From: CAZXDS01 sp964639525
Lineage (GTDB): Bacteria; Bacteroidota; Ignavibacteria; Ignavibacteriales; Melioribacteraceae
NCBI GenBank assembly: GCA_964639525.1
Contig: CAZXDS010000088.1
Location: forward strand, 1-13,221
Direction of reading: 5' to 3'
Length of the DNA stretch: 13,221 nucleotides
In this document: piece by piece, positions 1 to 7,131 of the stretch
Position numbering within the stretch: position 1 is the first letter of the stretch
Layout: each line of letters opens with the position of its first letter
Notes under the pieces: model-generated
What the model was told of the DNA's origin: nothing
Database searches by the model: none
Seen by the model: only the letters and a program-made list of their open reading frames with translations
Program-made: the position numbers and the translations under genes

Positions 1-131
1 TAACCGGAAAATCAGTCGAAAGCCGGATTCGGTCTTTGCCGAAATATTTTTTATCATCGTTATAAATCATTTTTTACATGGTTTTAATTTTGTCCCCGAA
101 TTGCTGATAAATAGGACAGCATTATTATTTA

Positions 132-148
132 GATAACAATTAATTATC
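132..148. repeat. Small dyad GATAA-N7-TTATC
   Basis: Perfect 5-bp arms (132-136 and 144-148) flank a 7-nt spacer. The 17-bp size and the position about 160 bases upstream of the first gene would suit an operator, but short dyads are expected by chance in DNA this AT-rich. No regulator is visible in the window to pair it with. Confidence 0.2.
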
Positions 149-211
149 ACTTTAATAATATTTTTCGACAGAGATATCGTATTCTATTAAAAATTCCTAT
201 TCATACAACTC

Positions 212-227
212 TAAAATTTAAATTTTA
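212..227. repeat. 16-bp perfect AT-only palindrome
   Basis: The sequence TAAAATTTAAATTTTA equals its own reverse complement. It ends 78 bases before the GTG start of the symporter gene. It could be an operator or simply AT-rich low-complexity sequence; the lack of any G or C weakens the case for a specific site. Confidence 0.25.
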
Positions 228-305
228 AGAAGCTGAAATTATGGCATAATAAATGAAATGTGGCTAACACAGATTTTCTTTTATTTCAATTGAGTGTTAA
301 AATAA

Positions 306-1814
306 GTGATTGCCAATCTAGACATAGCCGATAACATTATTATTGCAATTTATTTTATTATAGTTTTGGTTATCGGTCTGTATTATTCCCGAAATAGTCA
401 TCATTCGGCAGAATCATATTTTTTGGCAAATAGAAATATGGGTTGGATTACAATCGGATTTTCTATTTTTGCTACCAACATCTCCAGTGAGCATTTAATC
501 GGTCTTGCAACGTCCGGAGCAAAAACCGGAATTGCAGTTGGTCATTTTGAATGGTTTGCAATATTTTTTATTATAATGCTCGGATGGATTTTTGCCCCAA
601 TAATCTTAAAAGATAGAATTAATACAATGCCCGAACTGATAGGCAAAAAGTTCGGACCTCAAGTAAGAAAAATATATTCCGGATTATCCATTTTTACATA
701 CATTTTTACCAAAATAACTATTGCGTTGCTTGCCGGTGGAATTTTATTAAACAGCATATTCGGGTGGGACTTTTTAACATCAGTTACGTTGATGATTTTA
801 TTTACGGGCATTTATACAATAATCGGCGGACTCAGGTCGGTTATGTACACCCAAATTTTTCAAGCGATAGTTTTTATAATAGGTGGCATTCTCGTTGTGG
901 TTTACGGCATAAACGGAGTTGGTGGAGTAGATAAATTTATCGCCAACATTCCGGCTTCACATTTTGAATTATTTAAACCTCTTTCTGATCCTGACTTCCC
1001 GTGGTTGGGAATATTATTAGGTGCCCCAATATTAGCTGCTTGGTATTGGTGGGCGGATCAATATATTGTTCAACGAATTATGGCGGCAAAAAATTTAACT
1101 CAAGCAAGAAAGGGAACTTATTTTGCTGCCGGACTTAAATTTTTCCCGTTTCTGTTTTTAATTATTCCGGGTATGATTGCTCTTCAAATTTCAGTTACAC
1201 AGCCGGGAAATGGTATTTATGAAGTATTATTTACGTCCGGTTTGTTCCCGATTGGCATCAAAGGAATTATTATCAGCGGATTTTTTGCAGCTCTAATGTC
1301 TTCTCTTGCAAGTGCTTTTAATTCAACGGCAACACTAATTGCCTACGACTTTTTTAATGCTTCCGAAACAAAGAAAAGTGATGAACAGCTAATTCTTATC
1401 GGTCGTTTATCAACAATTTTTATAGTTATTGTGGCAATTGCCGCATTTCCTTTACTGAATCAATTAAATAGCAGCATATACGTTAACTTACAAAAACTGC
1501 AGGCTTATATAAGTCCGCCAATACTGGTTGTATTTATTATGGGTGTTTTTGGAAAAAGGAAATTACGGAAAAGTGCTTTTTGGACTTTAATTATAGGCGA
1601 AGGAATAGGAATTATAAGAATAGCACTTGATATACTTAATAATAATTCAGTATCAAATATTGGCGTTTTGAAATTCATTGCGGATATTAATTATCTGTAC
1701 TTCGCTCCTGCATTATTTGTTCTCTCATTTGCAGTATTCTTAATGTGCAGTTATGTATGGGGTGAATCATATGAGGATAGTATTTACAAAGAAAAAAAAT
1801 ATCGTTTAAATTAA
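306..1814 (+). CDS. Sodium/sugar symporter, SSS (SGLT) family
   Basis: Inner-membrane sodium-coupled sugar uptake protein of 502 residues with many hydrophobic segments, as expected for the 14-helix SSS fold. Key positions align with SGLT1/vSGLT: YFLANRNMGW (38-47); NISSEHLIGL with H63, like human SGLT1 H83; FEW with E82, the vSGLT E88 position; WYWWADQYIVQR (from 246), like the SGLT WYW..DQ.IVQR motif; K278 in FAAGLK, the vSGLT K294 position; Q396 before AYISPP, the sugar-contacting Gln; and the Ser pair S332/S333 in SSLASAFNSTAT, the Na2 sodium-site region. These residues support a sugar rather than a proline or pantothenate substrate, though the exact sugar cannot be told. The GTG start directly follows an in-frame TAA (303-305) and gives the usual SSS N-terminus; no clear Shine-Dalgarno sequence precedes it. 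It lies 48 bases upstream of the CBM-like gene and probably leads the operon, supplying the inner-membrane step for sugars released by the GH9 enzyme. Confidence 0.93.
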   Translation: MIANLDIADNIIIAIYFIIVLVIGLYYSRNSHHSAESYFLANRNMGWITIGFSIFATNISSEHLIGLATSGAKTGIAVGHFEWFAIFFIIMLGWIFAPIILKDRINTMPELIGKKFGPQVRKIYSGLSIFTYIFTKITIALLAGGILLNSIFGWDFLTSVTLMILFTGIYTIIGGLRSVMYTQIFQAIVFIIGGILVVVYGINGVGGVDKFIANIPASHFELFKPLSDPDFPWLGILLGAPILAAWYWWADQYIVQRIMAAKNLTQARKGTYFAAGLKFFPFLFLIIPGMIALQISVTQPGNGIYEVLFTSGLFPIGIKGIIISGFFAALMSSLASAFNSTATLIAYDFFNASETKKSDEQLILIGRLSTIFIVIVAIAAFPLLNQLNSSIYVNLQKLQAYISPPILVVFIMGVFGKRKLRKSAFWTLIIGEGIGIIRIALDILNNNSVSNIGVLKFIADINYLYFAPALFVLSFAVFLMCSYVWGESYEDSIYKEKKYRLN

Positions 1815-1862
1815 CGAAATAAATAACACAAGAATATTCATTAATTAAAAAGGAGAAGTAAA

Positions 1863-4340
1863 ATGAAAAAACTACTATTGTTTAGTATTTTTCTGTTATC
1901 CGCCAGTTTTATTTGGGCTCAAACCCAAGTTGTTGAAAATTTTGAAGAACCGGCAGATTCGACTTATTGGGGTTATGTTACTGCACCCAGTTCCAGTGCT
2001 GATTCAGCTTATACGAATTTGACTTTTCAATCGGCAACAGCTGTGTCCGGAAATGCCGTACAAGTTGATTGGTCAGCTCAAAACTCTGAAGGGTACGGCG
2101 GTTTTGTAAAATTTGAACACATTTTGCCTGATAGCCAAGTTTATGATTTTAGTGCTTATGATTCAATTTCATTCTATTATTATAATCAGACACCGCAAAC
2201 TTTACCGGGTAGGGCACATGTTAGATTTGAATTATATGATGTTTCCGATGTTGCAGATACAAATCTAAACACAGATAACATGGAATTTTATTATTCATTT
2301 GAATATAATATTTTAGATGATTCCATCCCGGGTTGGCACAGATATACGTTGCCGCTAAAATCCGATCCAAACTTCTGGAGTGGAGAAGGCTTTAATAGAA
2401 CCGGTTGGGCAGGTATAGTTGGAAATAATAATTTGGATGCAAATAAAATTAAAGGATTTGGAATTGAATTTTCAATAAGTGGTGCAGGCGAACGCGATGC
2501 ATCAGGAGGGACTGTTATTTTTGATCAGATTGAACTTTCGGGCTTGGCAGCAAATCCATGGTTAATTTTTAATGGTAAAACTTTAGATGCATCCCTTGAG
2601 CAATTTACTTGGGGACAATCAGCACTTGAATTAGTTCAAGGCGGCGGACAAGATCCTGCAACAAATGCAGTATTATGGACACAAGGAGACGAATGGAATA
2701 ATGGTTGGAGTGGAGCCGGTTGGAATGTAAATCCGCATAAAAATTTAGGTTTCAGATGGGCACTTGATTCATTAAGATTTGCATTAAAAGCTGAATCCGG
2801 AACAAACTCACCAATTAGAGTTCAATTTGAGTCACCTAATGGTGCGTGGGGATATCCGGTTGATATCACTGCTGATGATGCATGGCATAATTATGTTGTT
2901 GCACTTTCTGATTTTTATAATACAGATGGAGCAAAACCTGAATGGGATTCAACAGATATAGCAGTATTTCAATTTATGGGAGAAGGAAATGCAACCGCCG
3001 GTAAAAAAGTATGGTTCGATTTCATTTGGACAGGAAGCCCTGAAATAGATGTTATAAATCCTGAAGAGCCAACCGGTGTTAATGTTGTGCAAGGATCATA
3101 TCAAAATCTTGTTACATGGATAGATGTTCCTAATGAAGAGAATGAAGTTTATAATGTATATTATAGTTTGGATCCAATAACTGATGCAAACGTAGGTTCC
3201 GCCGATGTTGTGCAAATGGGAATAGTTGGCGGTGCTCAATTAGCCACTCATGTTATAACAGCTCCGGTGAATGATCAAGACTTAACTTATTATTATGCAA
3301 TTGAATGTGTTGACGCAGCGGGTAATGAAAGTGGGTTAGTTTCAACTGATGGCGTAACTAACACAGCTAAAGGCGTAACTACAATAAGCCCTACAGCCCC
3401 GACTAATTTTGCAGCTGATGGTGATTTATCGGATTGGTCAGGAATACCTTCATTCCGTATTTATCCATCTGATGGTAGCGGTACTATTGTAAACAACACA
3501 GTAATTGATGGCGATGCTGATTTATCAGTAGATGCTTATGTAGCAATTGATAATGATTTCTTATATTTTGCTTATAAGATAACCGATGATATTATTGCTT
3601 CTGATACAACTAAATCATCGTGGTTAATTGATTCTCCGGATTTGTTTATCGGTTTATATAATTCGCATGGAGCGTCACATATTGGATTGGAAAGAGGAAG
3701 CGAGCCTGACTATCATTTTAGATTTAACAGCAATCAAGCTATAATTGATAATCTCGGCGGTAAAGTTATTTTGCATAGTGGAGATGCTAATTATTATTGG
3801 CATACAAACTTGTTGCAAACAGGTTATGTTGTAGAAGGAAAATATTCACTTGACAGCTTAGCTGCTGCCGGTAATGATGAGCGTTTTACACCTGTTGTTG
3901 GTCAACGTATTCCAATCGACTTTGAAATAGCTGATGCGGATGCTACCGGAGAAAGAGAAGGTATTTTAACTTATTCAATAAATAATCAAGATCATTCGTA
4001 TCTCGATGTTTCTCTATGGAGCCATACTTGGATTGGTGACCAAATGACGGATGTTGACGATTCCCCTGCAATTGTTAATAAATATGTTTTAAGTCAAAAT
4101 TATCCTAATCCGTTTAATCCATCAACTTTAATAAATTACTCGTTGAAAAATTCAGGAAAAGTAACACTTAGTGTATTTAATATACTTGGTCAAAAAGTTG
4201 CAACATTAGTAAACAAAGTACAAAATGCAGGACAATACAAGATTTCGTTTGATGCTTCACAATTATCATCGGGCGTGTATATTTATCGTGTACAATCAGG
4301 ATCATTTATTCAATCTAAAAAAATGGTTTTGCTTAAATAA
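1863..4340 (+). CDS. Secreted multidomain carbohydrate-binding protein with CBM9-like and T9SS sorting domains
   Basis: 825 residues with no recognisable catalytic domain. The signal peptide is residues 1-19 (FIWA before Q20). About 22-230 and 233-395 are two beta-sandwich regions rich in Trp, Tyr and Asn that resemble CBM11/CIA30-type galactose-binding folds; these assignments are tentative. About 400-505 is an FnIII domain (YNVYYS, YYYAIECVDAAGNES). About 510-735 is a CBM9-like domain, opening with DGDLSDW and containing YVAIDNDFLYFAYKITDD, the typical 'DGxLdDWxx ... DxxYLYfaxxvxDd' pattern. Residues 740-825 form a T9SS type A sorting domain (QNYPNPFNPST at 745-755, ending SKKMVLLK). I infer a surface-attached glycan-binding protein that keeps polymer near the cell. 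AGGAG at 1851-1855, 7 bases before the ATG, fixes the start. It sits between the symporter and the TonB receptor, with a hairpin just after its stop. Confidence 0.85.
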   Translation: MKKLLLFSIFLLSASFIWAQTQVVENFEEPADSTYWGYVTAPSSSADSAYTNLTFQSATAVSGNAVQVDWSAQNSEGYGGFVKFEHILPDSQVYDFSAYDSISFYYYNQTPQTLPGRAHVRFELYDVSDVADTNLNTDNMEFYYSFEYNILDDSIPGWHRYTLPLKSDPNFWSGEGFNRTGWAGIVGNNNLDANKIKGFGIEFSISGAGERDASGGTVIFDQIELSGLAANPWLIFNGKTLDASLEQFTWGQSALELVQGGGQDPATNAVLWTQGDEWNNGWSGAGWNVNPHKNLGFRWALDSLRFALKAESGTNSPIRVQFESPNGAWGYPVDITADDAWHNYVVALSDFYNTDGAKPEWDSTDIAVFQFMGEGNATAGKKVWFDFIWTGSPEIDVINPEEPTGVNVVQGSYQNLVTWIDVPNEENEVYNVYYSLDPITDANVGSADVVQMGIVGGAQLATHVITAPVNDQDLTYYYAIECVDAAGNESGLVSTDGVTNTAKGVTTISPTAPTNFAADGDLSDWSGIPSFRIYPSDGSGTIVNNTVIDGDADLSVDAYVAIDNDFLYFAYKITDDIIASDTTKSSWLIDSPDLFIGLYNSHGASHIGLERGSEPDYHFRFNSNQAIIDNLGGKVILHSGDANYYWHTNLLQTGYVVEGKYSLDSLAAAGNDERFTPVVGQRIPIDFEIADADATGEREGILTYSINNQDHSYLDVSLWSHTWIGDQMTDVDDSPAIVNKYVLSQNYPNPFNPSTLINYSLKNSGKVTLSVFNILGQKVATLVNKVQNAGQYKISFDASQLSSGVYIYRVQSGSFIQSKKMVLLK

Positions 4341-4366
4341 TATTTAAATTTAGCTGTACTCCAAAG

Positions 4367-4406
4367 TGTCTGCTTGTGATAATGTTAAAATTTGACCAAG
4401 CAGACA
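4367..4406 (+). terminator. Perfect 10-bp inverted repeat between the CBM-like gene and the receptor gene
   Basis: TGTCTGCTTG (4367-4376) and CAAGCAGACA (4397-4406) are exact reverse complements around a 20-nt AT-rich loop, and a short T run (4410-4414) follows. This could be a weak Rho-independent terminator 27 bases after the stop of the upstream gene. The loop is long and the stem only half GC for a classical terminator. An attenuator or a protein-binding dyad is equally possible, because the 3' arm lies inside the spacer of the promoter-like match at 4391-4421. Confidence 0.5.
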
Positions 4407-4421
4407 TGATTTTTATGTTTG
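4391..4421 (+). promoter_or_regulatory. Bacteroidota-type promoter match upstream of the TonB receptor gene
   Basis: TTTG (4391-4394), 19 bases, then TATGTTTG (4414-4421) fits the known Bacteroidota housekeeping consensus TTTG-N19-21-TAnnTTTG exactly. Transcription would begin near 4428, leaving a leader of about 20 bases before the TTG start. It would let the receptor, 1030-residue protein, PorV-like and GH9 genes be transcribed apart from the two upstream genes. Use of this consensus by the present organism is inferred, not known. Confidence 0.45.
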
Positions 4422-4437
4422 AAATAGTTATTAAGAA

Positions 4438-4443
4438 AGGGAG
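4438..4443 (+). promoter_or_regulatory. Ribosome binding site that supports a TTG start
   Basis: AGGGAG lies 6 bases before TTG at 4450. An ATG at 4445 is only 1 base from this site and opens a two-codon frame (ATG AAT TGA) ending inside the TTG-led gene, so it cannot be the start. The in-frame stop TAA at 4432-4434 rules out any start further upstream. Confidence 0.7.
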
Positions 4444-4449
4444 AATGAA

Positions 4450-7107
4450 TTGAAAAGCTACAAAAGAATTTTGGGTTGCCTATTCTTCTTGATGATTTTC
4501 ACGAATCTATTGTTTGGCGGTCAAAGCGGTAAGTTAGCCGGTAATATCACAGACGGCACTACAGGAGAAGCTCTAATTGGTGCAAATATTCTTATACAAG
4601 GAACTTATTACGGCGCTGCTGCGGATGAAAATGGATATTATTATATTATTAATGTTCCGCCGGGAAAGTATAATGTGCGTGTAAGTGCTGTTGGATATCA
4701 AACAGTTATCGTAAAAAATTTGCTGATTCAAATCGACAAGACAACAAAAGTGGATGTAACACTTAGAGAGAAGACTCTTGAACTTAGCGAAGATGTGGTA
4801 GTAACGGCTGAAAAACCAATGATTATTAAAGATTTAACATCATCATCTTCCACGGTATCATCAGAAGATATTAAAAGACTGCCTGTAGAGAATGTTGGTC
4901 AGGTTGTTAATTTGCAAGCGGGAGTTGTTGCCGGTCACTTTAGGGGGAGCCGGAGTGGGGAAGTTGCGTATTTGGTGGATGGAATTCCAATTAATGATGC
5001 GTACGACGGTGGCGTTTCACTTCAGGTTGAAAACAATTCTGTGCGGCAGCTCGAAGTAATAAGCGGTACATTCAATGCCGAATATGGAAAAGCTATGGCG
5101 GGGATAGTCAATATTGTTACTAAGGATGCAGGACTTAAATATTCCGGTAGTTTAAAGGCATATAGCGGTATGTATTATTCAAGCGACACAAAAATTTTTA
5201 GAAATCTCAATACTTTTGGGGCAGGTAATTCAATTGATTTACAAGCCACGTTTGCAGGCCCAACCAAAATAATTCATAATCTCGGATTTTTTCTAAGCAG
5301 CAGATATGTTGATGCAAAAGGTTATTTCTACGGGAAAAGAGTATATAACATTACTGATACATCTCCATTTGCACCAACCGGAGATAACAGTAATGTTGCC
5401 ATGAGTCCGTATAGAAAAATTTCGTTGAATGGTAAATTAACTTATCAAGGTTCAAATTGGAAAATGAGTTACAATGTTTTTTGGGATGATAATAGAAATA
5501 ATTACTACGATCATTCGTTTTCGTGGGCTCCTGATGGAAGAATGACCCACTACCGTACAAATATTCTTAATACTTTTCAAATGCTCTTTATTCCATCTCA
5601 ATCTGTTTTCACTTCGTTAAAATTTGCGTTAAGCAGAAATAATTACAAGGGATATTTGTATGCCGACGAATTTGATAGCCGGTATGTGAATCCCAAGTTG
5701 GGAATTCCTACCAGTAATTATACTTTTAGGTATGGCGGCGATCAAGGGGATAGATACGAAAGACACACTTATACTTATATCGGACAATATACTTTTGAAT
5801 CTCAGGTAAGCAAATCGCATAAAATTAAATTTGGGATTGATGGAAATTATTACGATTTGTTCAATCATGGGAAATCATTAGTGAATCTTACCGAAGGTCA
5901 GTTGGATGATAACGGCAACGAAATATTTACAATTGGATATAGAAATTTAGGAACCCCGGGAAACCAAAGTTATAACAAAAATCCGTATTCTTTTGATGCA
6001 TATATTCAAGATAAAATGGAATATGATATAATGATAATCAACCTTGGTGTTAGAGTAGATTACTTCAATGCAAATACAACGGTACCATTTGATCTCAAAA
6101 ATCCTTCACAAACAAATCCTAATACAGATTTTCCGGGAGCAGGAAAGACAGTTAACGTTGATACAAAATATCAAGTTAGTCCAAGATTGGGATTGTCGTT
6201 TCCAATTTCAGATAAAGGAGCAATATATTTTTCTTACGGGCACTTTTTTCAAATTCCAAATTTTCAGTACCTTTATTTGAATAACGAATACATTATCAAC
6301 CCCGGTCAATCCTTAAGCAGTGTTACCGGAAATCCAAATTTGAAAGCTCAAAAAACCGTGAAATATGAAATTGGTTTACAACAAGTGATTTTTCCAAATG
6401 TAGCTCTGAACTTAACAGCTTTTTATAGTGATATTAGAGATTTATTGGGCACGGAAATAATAAATACTTATGAAGGTTTTAAATATGCGAGATTTACCAA
6501 TAAAGACTATGCAAATGTAACAGGCTTCATACTAAGCCTTGATAAAAGATTTTCTGATCATTTCAGTTTGAAACTTGATTACACCTTTCAAGTAGCGGAA
6601 GGAAATTCTTCCGATCCGATGTCAGTATATAATAATAATCAAAGTAATCCTCCTGTAGAATCTGAAAAGAAAGTAGTTCCTCTTAATTGGGATCAGCGTT
6701 CAACCTTGATTGTATCGGCAAACTTTGGAACGCCGGGGAACTGGGATGTTGGTTTTATAGGGCGTTTTGGAACCGGAACGCCTTATACTGAGGATATGCA
6801 AATAAGTAATGGCGTTAGGTTCGAAAACGGAGGAACAAAACCGGCAACTTATTCATTAGACCTAAAAGCAAGTAAGTTTTTCCGTGTGTTTGGTCTTAAT
6901 TGGAATGCTTTTGCTCTTATTTATAATGTATTTGATATAAGAAATGAATACGGAGTTTATTCTACTACGGGACGAGCTACTACGGATTTGAACACAAAAT
7001 TTGCAGGTGATATTGTTGGATTAAATACTATTGATGAATATGTAACTAATCCTTCAATGTATTCGGCTCCGCGTCAAATTAAAGTTGGACTTAATGTTAG
7101 TTTTTAA
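4450..7107 (+). CDS. TonB-dependent outer-membrane receptor with CarboxypepD_reg-like domain
   Basis: 885 residues. The signal peptide is about 1-23. Residues 28-105 form a carboxypeptidase-regulatory-like beta-sandwich (GNITDGTTGEALIGANI, then DENGYYYIINVPPGKY). A TonB-box-like stretch EDVVVTAEKP is at 114-123. The plug domain spans about 125-226 (LPVENVGQVVNLQAGV, YLVDGIPIND, FNAEYGKAMAGIVNIVTK). The rest is a beta-barrel ending in Phe (VGLNVSF), the usual outer-membrane protein terminus. The architecture resembles SusC, but the protein is shorter than typical SusC (about 1000 residues or more) and no SusD gene follows. It probably imports oligosaccharides using TonB-ExbBD energy, which is not encoded here; the substrate is inferred from the neighbouring GH9 gene. 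The TTG start is set by AGGGAG at 4438-4443. The gap to the next gene is 24 bases. Confidence 0.92.
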   Translation: MKSYKRILGCLFFLMIFTNLLFGGQSGKLAGNITDGTTGEALIGANILIQGTYYGAAADENGYYYIINVPPGKYNVRVSAVGYQTVIVKNLLIQIDKTTKVDVTLREKTLELSEDVVVTAEKPMIIKDLTSSSSTVSSEDIKRLPVENVGQVVNLQAGVVAGHFRGSRSGEVAYLVDGIPINDAYDGGVSLQVENNSVRQLEVISGTFNAEYGKAMAGIVNIVTKDAGLKYSGSLKAYSGMYYSSDTKIFRNLNTFGAGNSIDLQATFAGPTKIIHNLGFFLSSRYVDAKGYFYGKRVYNITDTSPFAPTGDNSNVAMSPYRKISLNGKLTYQGSNWKMSYNVFWDDNRNNYYDHSFSWAPDGRMTHYRTNILNTFQMLFIPSQSVFTSLKFALSRNNYKGYLYADEFDSRYVNPKLGIPTSNYTFRYGGDQGDRYERHTYTYIGQYTFESQVSKSHKIKFGIDGNYYDLFNHGKSLVNLTEGQLDDNGNEIFTIGYRNLGTPGNQSYNKNPYSFDAYIQDKMEYDIMIINLGVRVDYFNANTTVPFDLKNPSQTNPNTDFPGAGKTVNVDTKYQVSPRLGLSFPISDKGAIYFSYGHFFQIPNFQYLYLNNEYIINPGQSLSSVTGNPNLKAQKTVKYEIGLQQVIFPNVALNLTAFYSDIRDLLGTEIINTYEGFKYARFTNKDYANVTGFILSLDKRFSDHFSLKLDYTFQVAEGNSSDPMSVYNNNQSNPPVESEKKVVPLNWDQRSTLIVSANFGTPGNWDVGFIGRFGTGTPYTEDMQISNGVRFENGGTKPATYSLDLKASKFFRVFGLNWNAFALIYNVFDIRNEYGVYSTTGRATTDLNTKFAGDIVGLNTIDEYVTNPSMYSAPRQIKVGLNVSF

Positions 7108-7120
7108 ATTTTGCTTAATT

Positions 7121-7125
7121 GGAGG
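7121..7125 (+). promoter_or_regulatory. Ribosome binding site that fixes the ATG at 7132
   Basis: GGAGG with a 6-base spacer to ATG 7132. The reading frame is also open from a TTG at 7111, but that start would place this strong site inside the gene and add seven residues before the signal peptide. ATG 7132 is therefore preferred. Confidence 0.85.
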
Positions 7126-7131
7126 CAATTA

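Larger units (their letters stand above)
1..305. other. Upstream non-coding region, possibly including the start of a divergent gene
   Basis: This stretch before the first complete gene holds no gene I can identify. On the minus strand two overlapping frames stay open from an ATG to the window edge: one from ATG at 70..68 (begins MIYNDDKKYFGKDRIRL) and one from ATG at 57..55 (begins MIKNISAKTESGFRLIF). Neither has a clear Shine-Dalgarno sequence, and about 20 codons are too few to choose between them or name a product. One + frame (2-136) is also open and could be the 3' end of an upstream gene. Roughly 120-305 is very AT-rich and looks like a regulatory leader for the operon. It contains a GATAA/TTATC dyad at 132-148 and a 16-bp AT-only palindrome at 212-227. 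Confidence 0.5.

Noticed and set aside
85..92. TAATTTTG as a Bacteroidota -7 element for the symporter gene
   Set aside because: No TTTG or TTG is present at the required distance upstream, and the site is over 200 bases from the GTG start.
134..140. Resemblance of ATAACAATT near 133-141 to the E. coli lac operator
   Set aside because: Only a short AT-rich core matches and the GC-bearing half of the operator is absent; chance similarity is likely.
245..250. CATAAT as a sigma-70 -10 box
   Set aside because: No -35-like sequence is found 16-18 bases upstream, and near-matches are common in AT-rich DNA.
4450..7107. Calling the receptor a true SusC
   Set aside because: It is shorter than typical SusC and is not followed by SusD; a general TonB-dependent receptor with a regulatory-like domain is the safer call.
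7111..7131. TTG at 7111 as the start of the 1030-residue protein
   Set aside because: It places the strong GGAGG site (7121-7125) inside the gene and adds seven residues before a good signal peptide; ATG 7132 fits both.
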